Numbered from the stretch's first letter, positions 11,076-21,600 are shown. The stretch: DNA of 64,000 nucleotides from Dyella thiooxydans (GCF_001641285.1 NZ_CP014841.1:3038001-3102000), one strand, 5' to 3'. The notes: generated from the letters alone by a model not told the origin. Numbers and translations: made by a program.

Positions 11076-12674
11076 TTAGGTGTCCAGGGGAATGTGTCCT
11101 GTCGCACTATCGAGACAATATCCATCGCCTGACGCGGTGACTGCTCGCCGCAGAGGCTCCAAAAGCGTCCCATAGGCATCTGTCGCGCTTGTCGAGACCT
11201 GGATTTTCTTTCGGACCTGCGCTGCGCTCGCCGTGAATACGGGACGCTCGGAAGCGTGGAATTGAAGTACAGCTGGATCGAACGGCAGGCCACAGAAGGA
11301 GAGGACAGCCCTGATCTCTGCTTCGACATCGACCACCAATCGCTCGTATTGGTACTCGTATATTTCGCCTGGAAAGCACTGATGCCAAAAGTCCACCAGA
11401 TCCGCCTCATCTCGAGCATAGGCCGCGAGATCGCCTAGCGAATAGCTGAACTCCATGTCCCGCATGAACTCATGCTTGAAGCAGCTCCAGCACACTTCCA
11501 CAGGATCCCTTCGGCAGTGGATCAGCTTGGCCCCGGGCAACATGGCCCGCGCGGCGCCGATCAATGTCCATTTGCTAAGCTCTTTATCAGTGAAGTAGGG
11601 GCGAGACTTCCGCCAGCGGGCCGTTCGATCGAGATATGACTGCCCCATGCGCGTCCAATCCGCGGGCGTGGCCGCCTGAACCCATTGCTCCAGGGCACAT
11701 CCTCGTCGGTCCGACTCCTCGGCGAGGACGATGCTCAAGTCGCCAATCTCACCGCCCCCCTCGACCTGGGGATGCTCACTAAGCACTTGCTCCAGAAGCG
11801 TCGATCCTGAGCGGGGCATGCCGAAAATCAGAATCGCCTCCCGCCCCAAGGATGGATCAATGGCGCGGGCGAGGGGTTTGCGGCACGCCTCCTTCATCGC
11901 ACGGACCCGATCGGCGAACGCTTGGGGATCCCATTGAAGCCGCTTTTTCTTGGCCGCATTCGAAGCCTCAAAAATTGCGAATGCCTCGTCGTACCGTTCC
12001 AGCCGCTCAAGCATTTGTCCCAGCGCAAAGCCGAGTGATGTCCGCTCTGACTCGCTCAACGGAGCATGTTGATAGAGCGACTGGATATGCCTGAGATCAT
12101 CATGTGTCTGATGGCCCGTTCCGAGCTGCACCAGCCGCGCCCAGGCGGCTACCGACGCCGGGTCCTGCTCAATCACCTGCCGAAGGTCCGCTTCCGCTAG
12201 CTGAAGCTCGCCAACAGCCTTTAACAGATCTGCACGCCAGAGCCGGGCGTGACGGTCTTCGGGACTCAAGTGCAATACTTGGGATATTGCCCCTATCGCC
12301 GCTGCAGGGTCGTGGTTGGCTTCATGGGCTCTTGCCAGGTTGTGCCAATAGTCAGCGCGCCCCGGCGCCAGCTCGCATGCCCCGGCGAGCGCCTCGGCCG
12401 CTGCCGCTGCGTCACCGGATGCGCCTAATGCGCTACCCAGATTGTTCAGAATGCCCGCGTCGGCCGGGCAAAGAGAGCGCAGTCTTCGCAATACGTCGAT
12501 TGCCTCGGGCAGTCGTCCCAGCATATGCAGGGACACTGCCAGCGGCTGGAGCAGCGCCGGCGAGTCTGGTTGTTCACGCAACGCCTCATTCAACAAATGC
12601 TGGGCTGCCGCAGGCTCATTGCCACGGATGCGGGCAATAGCCTGTTCCAGCAGTTTGTGCAGTTGGGTTGTCAT
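11076..12674 (-). CDS. TPR-repeat sulfotransferase
   Basis: A 532-residue protein with two parts. Residues about 1-245 are tetratricopeptide helices (for example ILNNLGSALGASGDAAAAAEAL). Residues about 278-530 are a PAPS-dependent sulfotransferase with the 5'-phosphosulfate loop FGMPRSGSTLLEQ (PRSGST 287-292) and the 3'-phosphate motif KLIHCRRDPVEVCWSCFKH near 384-401. It would transfer sulfate to a protein or other acceptor held by the TPR part; the acceptor is unknown. No signal peptide is visible. The start at 12674 opens the first TPR helix. An upstream ATG at 12770 would add 32 basic residues. It lies downstream of a TonB receptor on the same strand, separated by a terminator, and shares its lower GC content. 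Confidence 0.85.
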   Translation of the reverse strand: MTTQLHKLLEQAIARIRGNEPAAAQHLLNEALREQPDSPALLQPLAVSLHMLGRLPEAIDVLRRLRSLCPADAGILNNLGSALGASGDAAAAAEALAGACELAPGRADYWHNLARAHEANHDPAAAIGAISQVLHLSPEDRHARLWRADLLKAVGELQLAEADLRQVIEQDPASVAAWARLVQLGTGHQTHDDLRHIQSLYQHAPLSESERTSLGFALGQMLERLERYDEAFAIFEASNAAKKKRLQWDPQAFADRVRAMKEACRKPLARAIDPSLGREAILIFGMPRSGSTLLEQVLSEHPQVEGGGEIGDLSIVLAEESDRRGCALEQWVQAATPADWTRMGQSYLDRTARWRKSRPYFTDKELSKWTLIGAARAMLPGAKLIHCRRDPVEVCWSCFKHEFMRDMEFSYSLGDLAAYARDEADLVDFWHQCFPGEIYEYQYERLVVDVEAEIRAVLSFCGLPFDPAVLQFHASERPVFTASAAQVRKKIQVSTSATDAYGTLLEPLRRAVTASGDGYCLDSATGHIPLDT

Positions 12675-12812
12675 GCGCCGCAGGCCCCATCCGCTCGACC
12701 GAAACCAAGCGCGACTCGCCCGGGGGAATGGAGACGAGCCGCGGAACACCGAACGAAACACGGACGGCATTTATTCATTAAAACCATGGTCCTGCTTGCG
12801 GTCGTGATGATC

Positions 12813-12844
12813 AAAAGAAGAAGCCGCCCAAGAGGGCGGCTTCT
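12813..12844 (-). terminator. Rho-independent terminator after TonB receptor gene
   Basis: AGAAGCCGCCC (12819-12829) pairs perfectly with GGGCGGCTTCT (12834-12844) across a 4-nt loop. On the minus strand the stem is followed by a T-rich tail (TTCTTTTGA). It sits 49 bp after the receptor stop and before the sulfotransferase start, so the sulfotransferase is either read through or has its own promoter. Confidence 0.85.
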
Positions 12845-12892
12845 GTTCAAACGGCCGCCGGGGGGAAACCCTGCAGCCAAGCCTTCTCCCTA

Positions 12893-15800
12893 TCAGAAGG
12901 AGAAATCGTAGCGCACACCGAAACGGACGTAGCGAGGAGTCTGATAAGACAGTGTCCGACCGTAATTGGCATCGTCGTAGGAGTTTTGAGTTTCCACGAT
13001 CGAAATCGTGCGCTGCTGCGTGAACACATTGAAGATGTCCGCAGTGAATGCCAACTTGTTGTCCGCCCAGTTGGGAGTGTACTGGGCGCTCAGGTTAAGC
13101 TGATACGTCCACGGCAGGCGCCCAAGCGATCCACGTGAGTGGAAGGTCTTGATCGGATCGCCGTTGGTATCGACCGAGAAGTCGCAGAAGAAGAACGACG
13201 AACCGTAGCCTTGACGATCGTAACCGTCTGGCGCATTGCCGATGCAGTTCTTGGCACGGCCGGACTGGACAAGCACATTGGCACCGAACAGCCATTCCGG
13301 GCTCATCTGCCAATAGCCATAAGCCTTCAGCTCATGCCTACGATCATTCGGCAGGTATCCGCGCGAACCAATCATCAGCTCGGGGAAGTCCCAGTCCTGG
13401 GTCACCGACGGGTCGGTCTGCCCGATATCGGACTTCAGCAGGCCTTCGGAGTCACCGTAGTTCTTCGACCAGACGTACTCGAGCTTGCCGTACCAGTTGT
13501 TCGAGAACTGATGCGCCAGGTAGACGTCAAGGGCGAGATACTTGCGCTCCAGCGCCGGGAAGCCGATGTGGTTTGAGTTGCCCGCAAAGTCCTCCTTGGT
13601 CAGCTTGAAGTCCTGGAACGTGCCGTTGCCCATGTCAACCGAGAAGGTGTTTGCCTGACCCGGATTGAACAGATAGCAGCCGGAGATCTTTGCGTTCGAG
13701 ATATCCGTACCAGTGCGCGCCGCATAGGCCTCGAACGGGGCCGAATCGCAGAAGTCGTCGATGATGCTCTTCAGATTGCGATAAGTTGCCTTCGCACCGA
13801 AGGTCCAATCCGGACCAAGCGCCTTGTCGAAGCCGAGAATAAACTCGTCTTGGTAGTATGCCTTGAGCCCCTTGGCAGCGACCGTACGGGGATCCGGAGC
13901 AGTCACACCATCGGCGCCGTTGAGATAGCGAACCCCAGTCAGCGGCGACTCGCCCACCGGTGCTCCAGTAACCGGATCGACGCCCGTATAGGTGAAGTAC
14001 TGCTGCGAGAACAGTGACGCCGAAGCGCCGCGGATAGCCACGTTCGAGGGGATTGCCAGGTGATAGCGACCGGCGTTGGCGAAGATCTTGAGGCTGGAGT
14101 CGCCGAACACATCCCAGGTCAGGCCTAGGCGCGGGGCGAGCTGGTGCCGCTGGCGGACATAGGATTCGCCGCTACCGTTGAAGTTGTTGAACTGCTCATT
14201 TCGCAGACCCAGGTACGCCATCCAGCGATCATTGATCTGCCAGGTGTCCTGAATGTACTGCGCCTCTTGCTTAACGCTGACGTTCGCGACAAATCCGATG
14301 ACGCGATCGCGAACCACGTACTGCGGTGCCGTGCCCGGCGCAACGAAGCCCGGTTCGTTCTGGATGCCACCCGCCACCGCGGTGCTGTAGTCCAGGTAGC
14401 GGTGATAGATGCCGCCACTGTAGGTGGTGCCACTGAACGAAGACAAATCCTGGGTGTCCAGACCCGCGCGCAGGTCGTGATCGCCAAGATGGTATTCAAC
14501 GTCCAGTCGCCAGCCCTTGGTGTTGTCCTCGGCGCCTGGAGCGAGAACCTGAGTGGTCGTCCAGCACGTCGCATAGTTGTCGGAGGATGCGACATTGCGC
14601 GCATCAATGACGAGCGGGCAGGGTGCGCCCGAAGCGCCCAGCGCGTTGTCCGCATGGCGTGACTTGGTCTTGCCGTAGAGGGCCGTAACCGTCAGGTTGT
14701 CCGTGATGTAGCCCGTATATTTCCCGACATACAGATTACCGCCAGGAGACGACCCCGCCGTACCCAGATTCTTGGTGGTCTCGCTGCCCTTGTAGGCTCC
14801 CGTCTCACCGGTCAGATAGTTGTAGTTGTAGAACTTCGCACTGGAGGTGTTGTTGTCCCCCATGCCGGTAAATTCCAGCGTGTTGCTATCGTTGATGTTC
14901 CAGTTGATCTTAGCCAGCCAACGGTTGGCCTTGCTGGTGGCAATCGTCCGCGTGGAAGTCGCACCGTTGTTCGCACCGAGGCCAGCAGAACCACTCTGTT
15001 TCGTGGTTTCAGCCGTCAAGTACATGAAGAGCTGGTCTTTGATCAGGGGACCGCTGATGTAGGCACCATACGTGGTATTGGTCGTACGGTTGTTGCTCCG
15101 ATCCTGGTACAACTCGCCCGAATCTGCTGCGTACGGATTCTTGGATAGGTAGATGTCGCGCGGCGAGTCCTCCAACTTGCGGGGTGACCAATAGCTGAAT
15201 ACCCCGCCCTTCCACTCGTTGGTACCGCTCTTGGTCACGATGTTGACGACGCCGCCGGTCGACCGGCCGTACTCGGCACCATAACCGCCAGTCAGCACCT
15301 GCTGCTGGTCGATTGCATCGAACGGAAGTTCGGCGAAGCCCAGACCGGTCAATGCGTTGGTTACCGGAAAACCGTTGATGTAGTACTGGTTTTCTGCCGC
15401 GGAGGCGCCACCGAACGAGGCGATGTTGCCGTAGCGCGAATCCGCACCGACCGTACCCGGAGCGAGCAACGCAGCTGCCGTGACACCGCGGACCACCGGA
15501 ACTTTCTGGAGCATCTCGGCGGTAAGCACAGTGCGCGCGTCGACCTGGGAAACGTCAATGGCTGGCAGTGCGGAGGCCACCACCGAGACACCTGCAAGGT
15601 TCTGGGCGTTCTGGGCAGAAGCGAAGGACGCATCGATGCCGCCACCGACCTGCAGGGTCACGTCCCGCGTCGCCACCGTCTGGCCATCTTGCACAAGGCT
15701 CACCTTGTACTGGCCGACGGGCAGCGCGGAGGCGCGATAGCGGCCACTCTGGTCAACCGTGATGTCTCGAGCGAAGCCGGTGGCCGTGTTCTCCAAGTGG

Positions 15801-15949
15801 ACGACAGCGCCCGGTGTACCGGCAGTACCGAAAATGGTGCCAGTCGCGTTGGACTGGGCCAGCACACCTGCACTGAAAGTCATGCCGAGCGCTGCAGCGA
15901 GAGCCGTTCGGCGCCAGCGTCGCGCTGCAAAATGCTTGTTCGTACTCAT
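12893..15949 (-). CDS. Oar-like TonB-dependent receptor with N-terminal carboxypeptidase-regulatory-like domain
   Basis: A 1018-residue outer membrane receptor. It has a signal peptide (about 1-32, ending SAGVLAQ), a beta-sandwich carboxypeptidase-regulatory-like domain (about 33-115), a plug with NQYYINGFPVTN and YGAEYGRSTGGVVNIVTKSGTNEW, and a long barrel that ends in the outer-membrane signature YVRFGVRYDFSF. Such Oar-like receptors import large or unknown ligands using TonB energy. ATG at 15949 was chosen, with GGGGAG 9 bases upstream. Base composition is visibly lower in GC than its neighbours. It is followed by a terminator and the TPR-sulfotransferase. The ligand is unknown. Confidence 0.9.
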   Translation of the reverse strand: MSTNKHFAARRWRRTALAAALGMTFSAGVLAQSNATGTIFGTAGTPGAVVHLENTATGFARDITVDQSGRYRASALPVGQYKVSLVQDGQTVATRDVTLQVGGGIDASFASAQNAQNLAGVSVVASALPAIDVSQVDARTVLTAEMLQKVPVVRGVTAAALLAPGTVGADSRYGNIASFGGASAAENQYYINGFPVTNALTGLGFAELPFDAIDQQQVLTGGYGAEYGRSTGGVVNIVTKSGTNEWKGGVFSYWSPRKLEDSPRDIYLSKNPYAADSGELYQDRSNNRTTNTTYGAYISGPLIKDQLFMYLTAETTKQSGSAGLGANNGATSTRTIATSKANRWLAKINWNINDSNTLEFTGMGDNNTSSAKFYNYNYLTGETGAYKGSETTKNLGTAGSSPGGNLYVGKYTGYITDNLTVTALYGKTKSRHADNALGASGAPCPLVIDARNVASSDNYATCWTTTQVLAPGAEDNTKGWRLDVEYHLGDHDLRAGLDTQDLSSFSGTTYSGGIYHRYLDYSTAVAGGIQNEPGFVAPGTAPQYVVRDRVIGFVANVSVKQEAQYIQDTWQINDRWMAYLGLRNEQFNNFNGSGESYVRQRHQLAPRLGLTWDVFGDSSLKIFANAGRYHLAIPSNVAIRGASASLFSQQYFTYTGVDPVTGAPVGESPLTGVRYLNGADGVTAPDPRTVAAKGLKAYYQDEFILGFDKALGPDWTFGAKATYRNLKSIIDDFCDSAPFEAYAARTGTDISNAKISGCYLFNPGQANTFSVDMGNGTFQDFKLTKEDFAGNSNHIGFPALERKYLALDVYLAHQFSNNWYGKLEYVWSKNYGDSEGLLKSDIGQTDPSVTQDWDFPELMIGSRGYLPNDRRHELKAYGYWQMSPEWLFGANVLVQSGRAKNCIGNAPDGYDRQGYGSSFFFCDFSVDTNGDPIKTFHSRGSLGRLPWTYQLNLSAQYTPNWADNKLAFTADIFNVFTQQRTISIVETQNSYDDANYGRTLSYQTPRYVRFGVRYDFSF

Positions 15950-16202
15950 CAATAGTTACTCCCCAAGACGCCCAGAGGGCATATGAAAAATGTTGCGAAA
16001 CGCCGCGCGTTCTCCCTTCAGACACCTCCCTGATGTGCCCCCGCTGGCGGTCGCAGCGATCGAGCAAAAACTTACGCGACTTGCACACACTGCGACGGCG
16101 CGCGTTCTTACGTCAAGATAAAATTGCCGTTAATTCGCAAAAATCTCCGATTCGCTCTCACATGTCTCCTGAAGAGGACAATCGGGAATTCAATGCCATC
16201 AC
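15950..16202. other. Intergenic region upstream of TonB receptor
   Basis: About 250 bp between the receptor start and a palindrome at 16203. It is comparatively AT-rich near 16110-16150 (AAATTGCCGTTAATTCGC) and should hold the receptor promoter on the minus strand. A TTGACG lies at about 16109-16114 on the minus strand, but no convincing -10 follows at normal spacing. No gene is seen. Confidence 0.4.
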
Positions 16203-16220
16203 TGTTCTGATTTCAGAACA
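16203..16220. promoter_or_regulatory. Perfect palindrome upstream of riboswitch promoter
   Basis: TGTTCTGA-TT-TCAGAACA is a perfect inverted repeat with 8-bp arms and a 2-bp centre. It ends 6 bp before the -35 of the btuB promoter and lies about 250 bp from the divergent TonB receptor start. This is the position of an activator site for btuB or an operator shared with the divergent gene. No known box was matched. Confidence 0.5.
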
Positions 16221-16226
16221 ATCTGA

Positions 16227-16255
16227 TTGAGCACTTCCGGACCAACAGCTATAGT
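16227..16255 (+). promoter_or_regulatory. Sigma-70 promoter for cobalamin riboswitch/btuB
   Basis: TTGAGC (16227-16232), a 17-bp spacer, and TATAGT (16250-16255). The predicted start near 16262 coincides with the beginning of the riboswitch, which supports the call. Confidence 0.7.
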
Positions 16256-16262
16256 CGGCGGC

Positions 16263-16470
16263 GTTTCGGGTGTCCCCACGGCGTGTCCAGGGGATGAAAC
16301 GGGAAGCCGGTGCGTCGCGCATCCACGCGCAACCAGGCCGGCGCTGCCCCCGCAACGGTAGGCGGATGATCCGTCGGACGTCGACAAGACCACTGTGCCT
16401 CGGCATGGGAAGGTGACGTCCGGTACATGCCCTCGGGGCGTGTCATCCGCGAGCCCGGAGACCGGCCCGA
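16263..16470 (+). ncRNA. Cobalamin (B12) riboswitch
   Basis: The leader carries the ordered conserved blocks of the AdoCbl riboswitch: GGGAAGCCGGTG at 16301-16312, GCTGCCCCCGCAACGG at about 16343-16358, AAGACCACTG at 16386-16395, GGCATGGGAAGG at about 16402, and GCGAGCCCGGAGACCGGCC at about 16449-16467. It sits directly between a promoter and btuB. In this class, coenzyme B12 binding folds the leader so that downstream expression falls. About 150 nt separate the aptamer from the btuB start, room for the expression platform. Confidence 0.95.
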
Positions 16471-16617
16471 TTCGCTGTCCTGACGGCTCGCGGTGGGCGA
16501 GGCTGCGGTTCCGTGCGCGGCCTTCGCCCGTGTACGCGTCGCTGCCCCGTTCCCGCCTGCCGCCAGCTCGTTCCTCTTCGAGCCGCGCGCGGGCGCACGG
16601 CAAAGGGCCTTGACTCC

Positions 16618-18474
16618 ATGAATCGCACATTCCTCGCGGCGGCGCTGATCGCCGCCCTTCCGGCCACCCCGGCCATCGCGGCATCGGCCGATGCCGGCCA
16701 GTCGCTCGACCCGGTGATCGTCACCGCCACGCGTACGGCCATCACCGTGGACGACGCGCTGTCCTCGGTGACCGTGATCACCCGCGACGACATCGAACGG
16801 CTGCAGCCGGTGTCGCTGGTGGACCTGCTGACCGGACTGCCGGGCGTGACCCTCACCCAGGCCGGCGGTATGGGTGAGCAGACCTCGCTGTTCCTGCGCG
16901 GGACCAATTCCTCGCACACCCTGCTGCTGGTCGACGGCGTGCGGGTGGGCACGGTGAGCGCCGGGTTGCCGGCGTTCGAGCAGATCCCGGTGGAACAGAT
17001 CGAGCGGATCGAGATCGTGCGCGGCCCGCGCTCCAGCCTGTACGGCGCCGATGCGATCGGCGGCGTGATCCAGATCTTCACCCGCCATGGTCATGCCGGC
17101 GAAGGGCTGGTGCCGTCGCTGAGCGTCACCAGCGGCAGCCGGCATACCGTCGGCGGCCAGTTCGGCCTGTCCGGTGGAAGCCGGCACGCCTGGTACAACC
17201 TCAGCCTGGGTGGTGAGTACTCCCACGGCATCAATGCCTGCCGCGTGGGTGCGGGCACCGTGTTTGCCGGCTGCTTCGCCAACGAGCCGGACAGCGACGG
17301 CTACCGCAACTACAACGCACTGGCCAACGCTGGCTACCGCTGGGACGGCGGCACCGAGCTGGCGGCCACGTACTTGCGCAGCCGCAACTTCGTCTATTTC
17401 GACGGCGCGCCGTACGGCAACCAGGCGCTGAACCAGCAACAGGTCGCCGGTGCACGGCTGTCGTTCCGGCCGCTGTCGTTCTGGCAGGTCACGCTGGGCG
17501 CCGGGCAGAACCTGGACAAGGCCACCACCTACAACGACGGCAGCTACGTCCGCTATTCGGACTCGCGTCGCAACCAGGCCTCGTGGCAGAACGACCTGAC
17601 CCTGGCCGACAACCAGCTGCTGACCCTGGGCACCGACTACCAGCTGGAGCACCTGTCCAGCGACACCGGCTACCTGGCCAGCCGGCGCCAGGACACCGGC
17701 GTGTTCGTGCAATACCAGGGCACCTTCGGCCGCAACGAGTTGCAGGCCTCGGCGCGGCACGACCACAACGGCCAGTTCGGCAACCACGACACCGGCGCGC
17801 TGGCCTGGGGCTACCGGCTCGACCACGGCCTGCGCATCTCGGCCAGCGTCGGCAGCGCGTTCCATGCGCCGACCTTCAACGACCTGTACTACCCGTACGG
17901 CAGCGGCAATCCGGACCTGAAGCCGGAAACCTCGCGCAGTGTCGAACTGGGCCTGGCGCAGCAGGGCGAAGGCTGGAACTGGGCGGTGAACGCGTACCAG
18001 ACCCGGATCAAGCAGCTGATCACGCTGGACGCGAACTACTATCCCCGCAACCTCAGCCGGGCCCGCATCCGCGGCCTGGAAGGCCAGCTCGGCCTGACCC
18101 TGGCCGGCTGGCGCTGGCAGGGCTACCTGACCCTGCAGCAGCCGCGTAACGACGACGGCGGCCCCAACGACGGCCATTGGCTGCCGCGCCGTCCGGAGCA
18201 CACCGCACGCATCGACGTCGACCGCCGCTTCGGCGAGTTCGGGGTCGGCGCCACCTTCAATGCCGCCGGCGCGCGCTACGACGACCTGGCCAACCTGCAC
18301 CGCCTCGGCGGCTACGCCACCACCGACCTGCGCGCCAGCGTGGCATTCGCGTCGCACTGGGAACTGGAAGGGCGGCTGGCCAATGCCTTCGACCGGCGCT
18401 ACGAGACGATCTACTACTTCAACCAGCCCGGCCGCAGCTGGTACCTGACCCTGCGCTACCGTCCCGGCAGCTGA
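16618..18474 (+). CDS. btuB: TonB-dependent vitamin B12 receptor
   Basis: Outer membrane cobalamin transporter of 618 residues. It has a signal peptide of about 20 residues, a TonB-box-like stretch DPVIVTATR near residues 30-38, a plug with FLRGTNSSHTLLLVDGVRVG and IEIVRGPRSSLYGADAIGGVIQI, and a 22-strand-sized barrel ending WYLTLRYRPGS. BtuB assignment rests on the plug sequence and above all on the B12 riboswitch immediately upstream. The ATG at 16618 begins the signal peptide. No btuCDF inner-membrane transporter genes are in the window. A GC-rich hairpin (18483-18508) without a T tract follows the stop. Confidence 0.92.
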   Translation: MNRTFLAAALIAALPATPAIAASADAGQSLDPVIVTATRTAITVDDALSSVTVITRDDIERLQPVSLVDLLTGLPGVTLTQAGGMGEQTSLFLRGTNSSHTLLLVDGVRVGTVSAGLPAFEQIPVEQIERIEIVRGPRSSLYGADAIGGVIQIFTRHGHAGEGLVPSLSVTSGSRHTVGGQFGLSGGSRHAWYNLSLGGEYSHGINACRVGAGTVFAGCFANEPDSDGYRNYNALANAGYRWDGGTELAATYLRSRNFVYFDGAPYGNQALNQQQVAGARLSFRPLSFWQVTLGAGQNLDKATTYNDGSYVRYSDSRRNQASWQNDLTLADNQLLTLGTDYQLEHLSSDTGYLASRRQDTGVFVQYQGTFGRNELQASARHDHNGQFGNHDTGALAWGYRLDHGLRISASVGSAFHAPTFNDLYYPYGSGNPDLKPETSRSVELGLAQQGEGWNWAVNAYQTRIKQLITLDANYYPRNLSRARIRGLEGQLGLTLAGWRWQGYLTLQQPRNDDGGPNDGHWLPRRPEHTARIDVDRRFGEFGVGATFNAAGARYDDLANLHRLGGYATTDLRASVAFASHWELEGRLANAFDRRYETIYYFNQPGRSWYLTLRYRPGS

Positions 18475-18665
18475 ACCGCGGCGGCACGGGGCGCCTCGGC
18501 CCCGTGCCTTCCGGCACGGTGGGGACTTCAGGCACATACACTATGGAGAGGGGGCGGGCATAAAGCGCCCATGCCTGTCACCCTGAACCCTGCGGCCCTC
18601 ACCGTGCCCGTGGCGCCATGCTGGCGCGCCGGTCGGTCGCACTCTCCGCGGGCCACGGAAGCGCC

Positions 18666-21600
18666 ATGAACATTTTTGCACCACTGATCCGCCGTCCTGT
18701 CGGCACCTCCCTGCTGGCCGCCGGCCTGGTGCTGGCGGGCATCTGCGCCTACCTGCTGCTGGGCGTGGCCGCATTGCCGTCGCTGGAGTTCCCCGGCGTG
18801 TACGTGGTGGCACAGCAGCCCGGGGCCAGCGCACAAACGATGGCCAACACCGTGCTGGCGCCGCTCGAGCGCCACCTTGGGCGCATCCCCGGCGTGGACG
18901 AGATGTACGGCAACGCCAGCGAGGGTTCGGCCTCGGTGATGGTGCGCTTCACCTTCGACCGCAGCGCCGACAAGGCGGCCCGCGACGTGCAGGCGGCGAT
19001 CAACGCGGCCGCCCCGGACCTGCCGTCCGGCATGCCCTCGCCGCCGCAGTACTTCAAGTTCGACACCTCGCAGATCCCGATCCTGTTCATCACGCTGACC
19101 TCGACCGGCCTGCCGCAGGACAAGCTGTTCGACCTGGCCGACACCCTGCTCAACCCGGCGATCGCGCAGATCCCCGGCGTGGCCCAGGTGCAGGTGTTCG
19201 GCGGTACCCCGCACGCGGTGCGGGTGGAGCTGGACAATGCGGCACTGGCCGCCAAGGGGCTCACCCCGACCGATGTCGCCAATGCGCTGCGCGCGGCCAA
19301 CGTGACTTCGCCGCAGGGCACGCTGAGCAACGGCGTGACCCAGATGACGGTAGTCGCCAACGACGCCCTGCACGATCCTGAAGAGTTCGCCCGCCTGCTG
19401 ATCGCCAGCAAGAACGGCACCGCCGTGCGGCTGTCCGACGTGGCCAGGGTCTACGGCGGCCAGCAGGACAAGTACCAGGGCGCCTGGTTCAACGGCCGCG
19501 ACACGGTCGGTCTGCAGATCACCAAGCGGCCCGAAGCCAACGCCGTGGCCACGGTGGAGGCGATCCGCGCCAAGCTGCCGCAGCTGGAGGCCTCGCTGCC
19601 GGCGAACATCACCGTGACGCCCGTGTTCGACCTGACCCAGACCACCAAATCCGCGCTGCACGAGGTGGAGACCGCGCTGCTGATCTCGATCGCGATGGTG
19701 GCGATGGTGATGCTGGTGTTCCTGCGCCGGCTGCGGCCGACCCTGATCGCCATGCTCAGCGTGCCGCTGTCGCTGGCCGGCGCGTTCGTCGCGATGTGGG
19801 CACTGGATTACACGCTCAACACGCTGTCGCTGGTCGCGCTGGTGCTGTGCATCGGCTTCGTGGTCGACGATGCGATCGTGGTGATCGAGAACATCGTGCG
19901 CCACATGGAAAAGGGCGACCCACCGCTGGAGGCGTCGCTCAAGGGCGTGCGCGAGATCGGCTTCACGGTGATCTCGATCACCTTGTCGCTGGTTGCGGTG
20001 TTCGCACCGCTGCTGTTCGGCAACAACATGCTGGTGGTGCTGCTGCGCGAGTTCTCGGTGACGCTGACCGCGGCGGTGGTGATCTCGGCGGTGGTCTCGC
20101 TCACCCTCACGCCGGCGCTGTGCGGCCGCGTGCTCAAGCACGAGAACGAGCACGAACGCTCGCCGGGTCGGCTCGAACAGGCCGTCGCCCGCTTCGACCG
20201 CGCCCTGCTGCGGGTGTACGAGCGCGCGCTGGACTGGGCGATGCATCACCGCCACCTGATGCGCTGGCAGCCGCTGCTGCTGATCTTCCTGACCTTCGCG
20301 CTCGGCTTCGCCGTCGTGAAGACCGCCGGCGGCACCTTCATGCCGGACGAGGACACCGGCCAGCTGCAGGTGTTCATCAGTGCCGACACCAATATCTCGC
20401 CGGCTCTGCTGACCCAGCGGGCGCGCGAGGTCAGCGAGATCATGCGCAAGGATCCGGCGGTGCTGGACCAGCTCACCATGCTCGGCGGCAACGGCTTCGG
20501 CGGCGCGGTGGGCAATTCGGCGCAGATGTTCGTCGACCTCAAGCCGCTCGGTGATGGCCCGGGGATGCGCAAGGAAGGCATCAAGACGGTGATCGAGCGC
20601 CTTTCCAAGCAGTACAACGCGCTGCCGAACGTGCAGGTGTCGCTCAGTGCCGCGCAGTTCCTCGGCGGCGGCGGCAGCGGTGGCAACGGCGGCCAGTACG
20701 AGTTCCAGCTGATCAGCGACAGCGGCGCCGACCTGCAGCCGTGGGCGCTGAAGATGGTGCGCTACATGCGCACGGTGAAGGACTTCCAGGACGTCAGCAG
20801 CGAATTCGACCAGACCGGCAAGCAGCAGCTGATCAAGATCGACCGCGAGGCGGCCGGTCGCCTGCATGTGGGCGTCGGCACGATCGACTCGGCGCTGTAC
20901 AACGCGTTCGGCCAGAACCAGGTGTCGGTGATCTATTCGGACATCAACCAGTACCGGGTGATCCTCACCTCCGATTCGGCCGAGGACCTGAGCCCGCAGG
21001 CGCTGCTGAACATCCACGTGCGCAGCACGCTGGGCCAGATGATTCCGCTGTCGGCACTGGCGACGATCCAGCCCACGGTCAGCCCGATGCGCATCCGCCA
21101 CCACAACCAGCTGCAGGCGGCGACGATCAGCTACAACCTGGCCAAGGGCGTGACCCAGGACCGCGGCATCGCGCTGGTCAACCAGGCGGCGTTCGCCGCG
21201 CACCTGCCGGACGGCATCCGGGTCGAGTTCACCGGCAACAACCAGCGCCTGCAGCAGGCACAGAACAACGGCATGATCCTGCTGCTCGCCTCGATCGTGG
21301 CGATGTACATCGTACTGGGCATCCTCTACGAGAGCCTCGGCCACCCGCTGACCATCCTCTCCACCCTGCCCGCTGCCGGCATGGGCGCCTTCCTGGCGAT
21401 GCTGGTGACACAGACCCAGCTCTCGCTGATGGCGATCATCGCGATCCTGATGCTGATCGGCATCGTGAAAAAGAACGCGATCCTGATGGTGGACTTCGCC
21501 TTGGTCGGCGAGCGCGAGCACGGACTCAGCCCGCCGGAGGCGATCCGCGAGGCCGCGCTGGTGCGCTTCCGCCCGATCACCATGACCACCCTGGTCGCAC

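Noticed and set aside
12675-12770. N-terminal extension of the sulfotransferase from an ATG at 12770
   Set aside because: The 32 added residues are basic and unlike a signal peptide or TPR helix, and no ribosome site precedes that ATG.
18483-18508. Hairpin after btuB as a Rho-independent terminator
   Set aside because: The stem GGCACGGGG/CCCCGTGCC is good, but no T tract follows, so it was not listed as a terminator.
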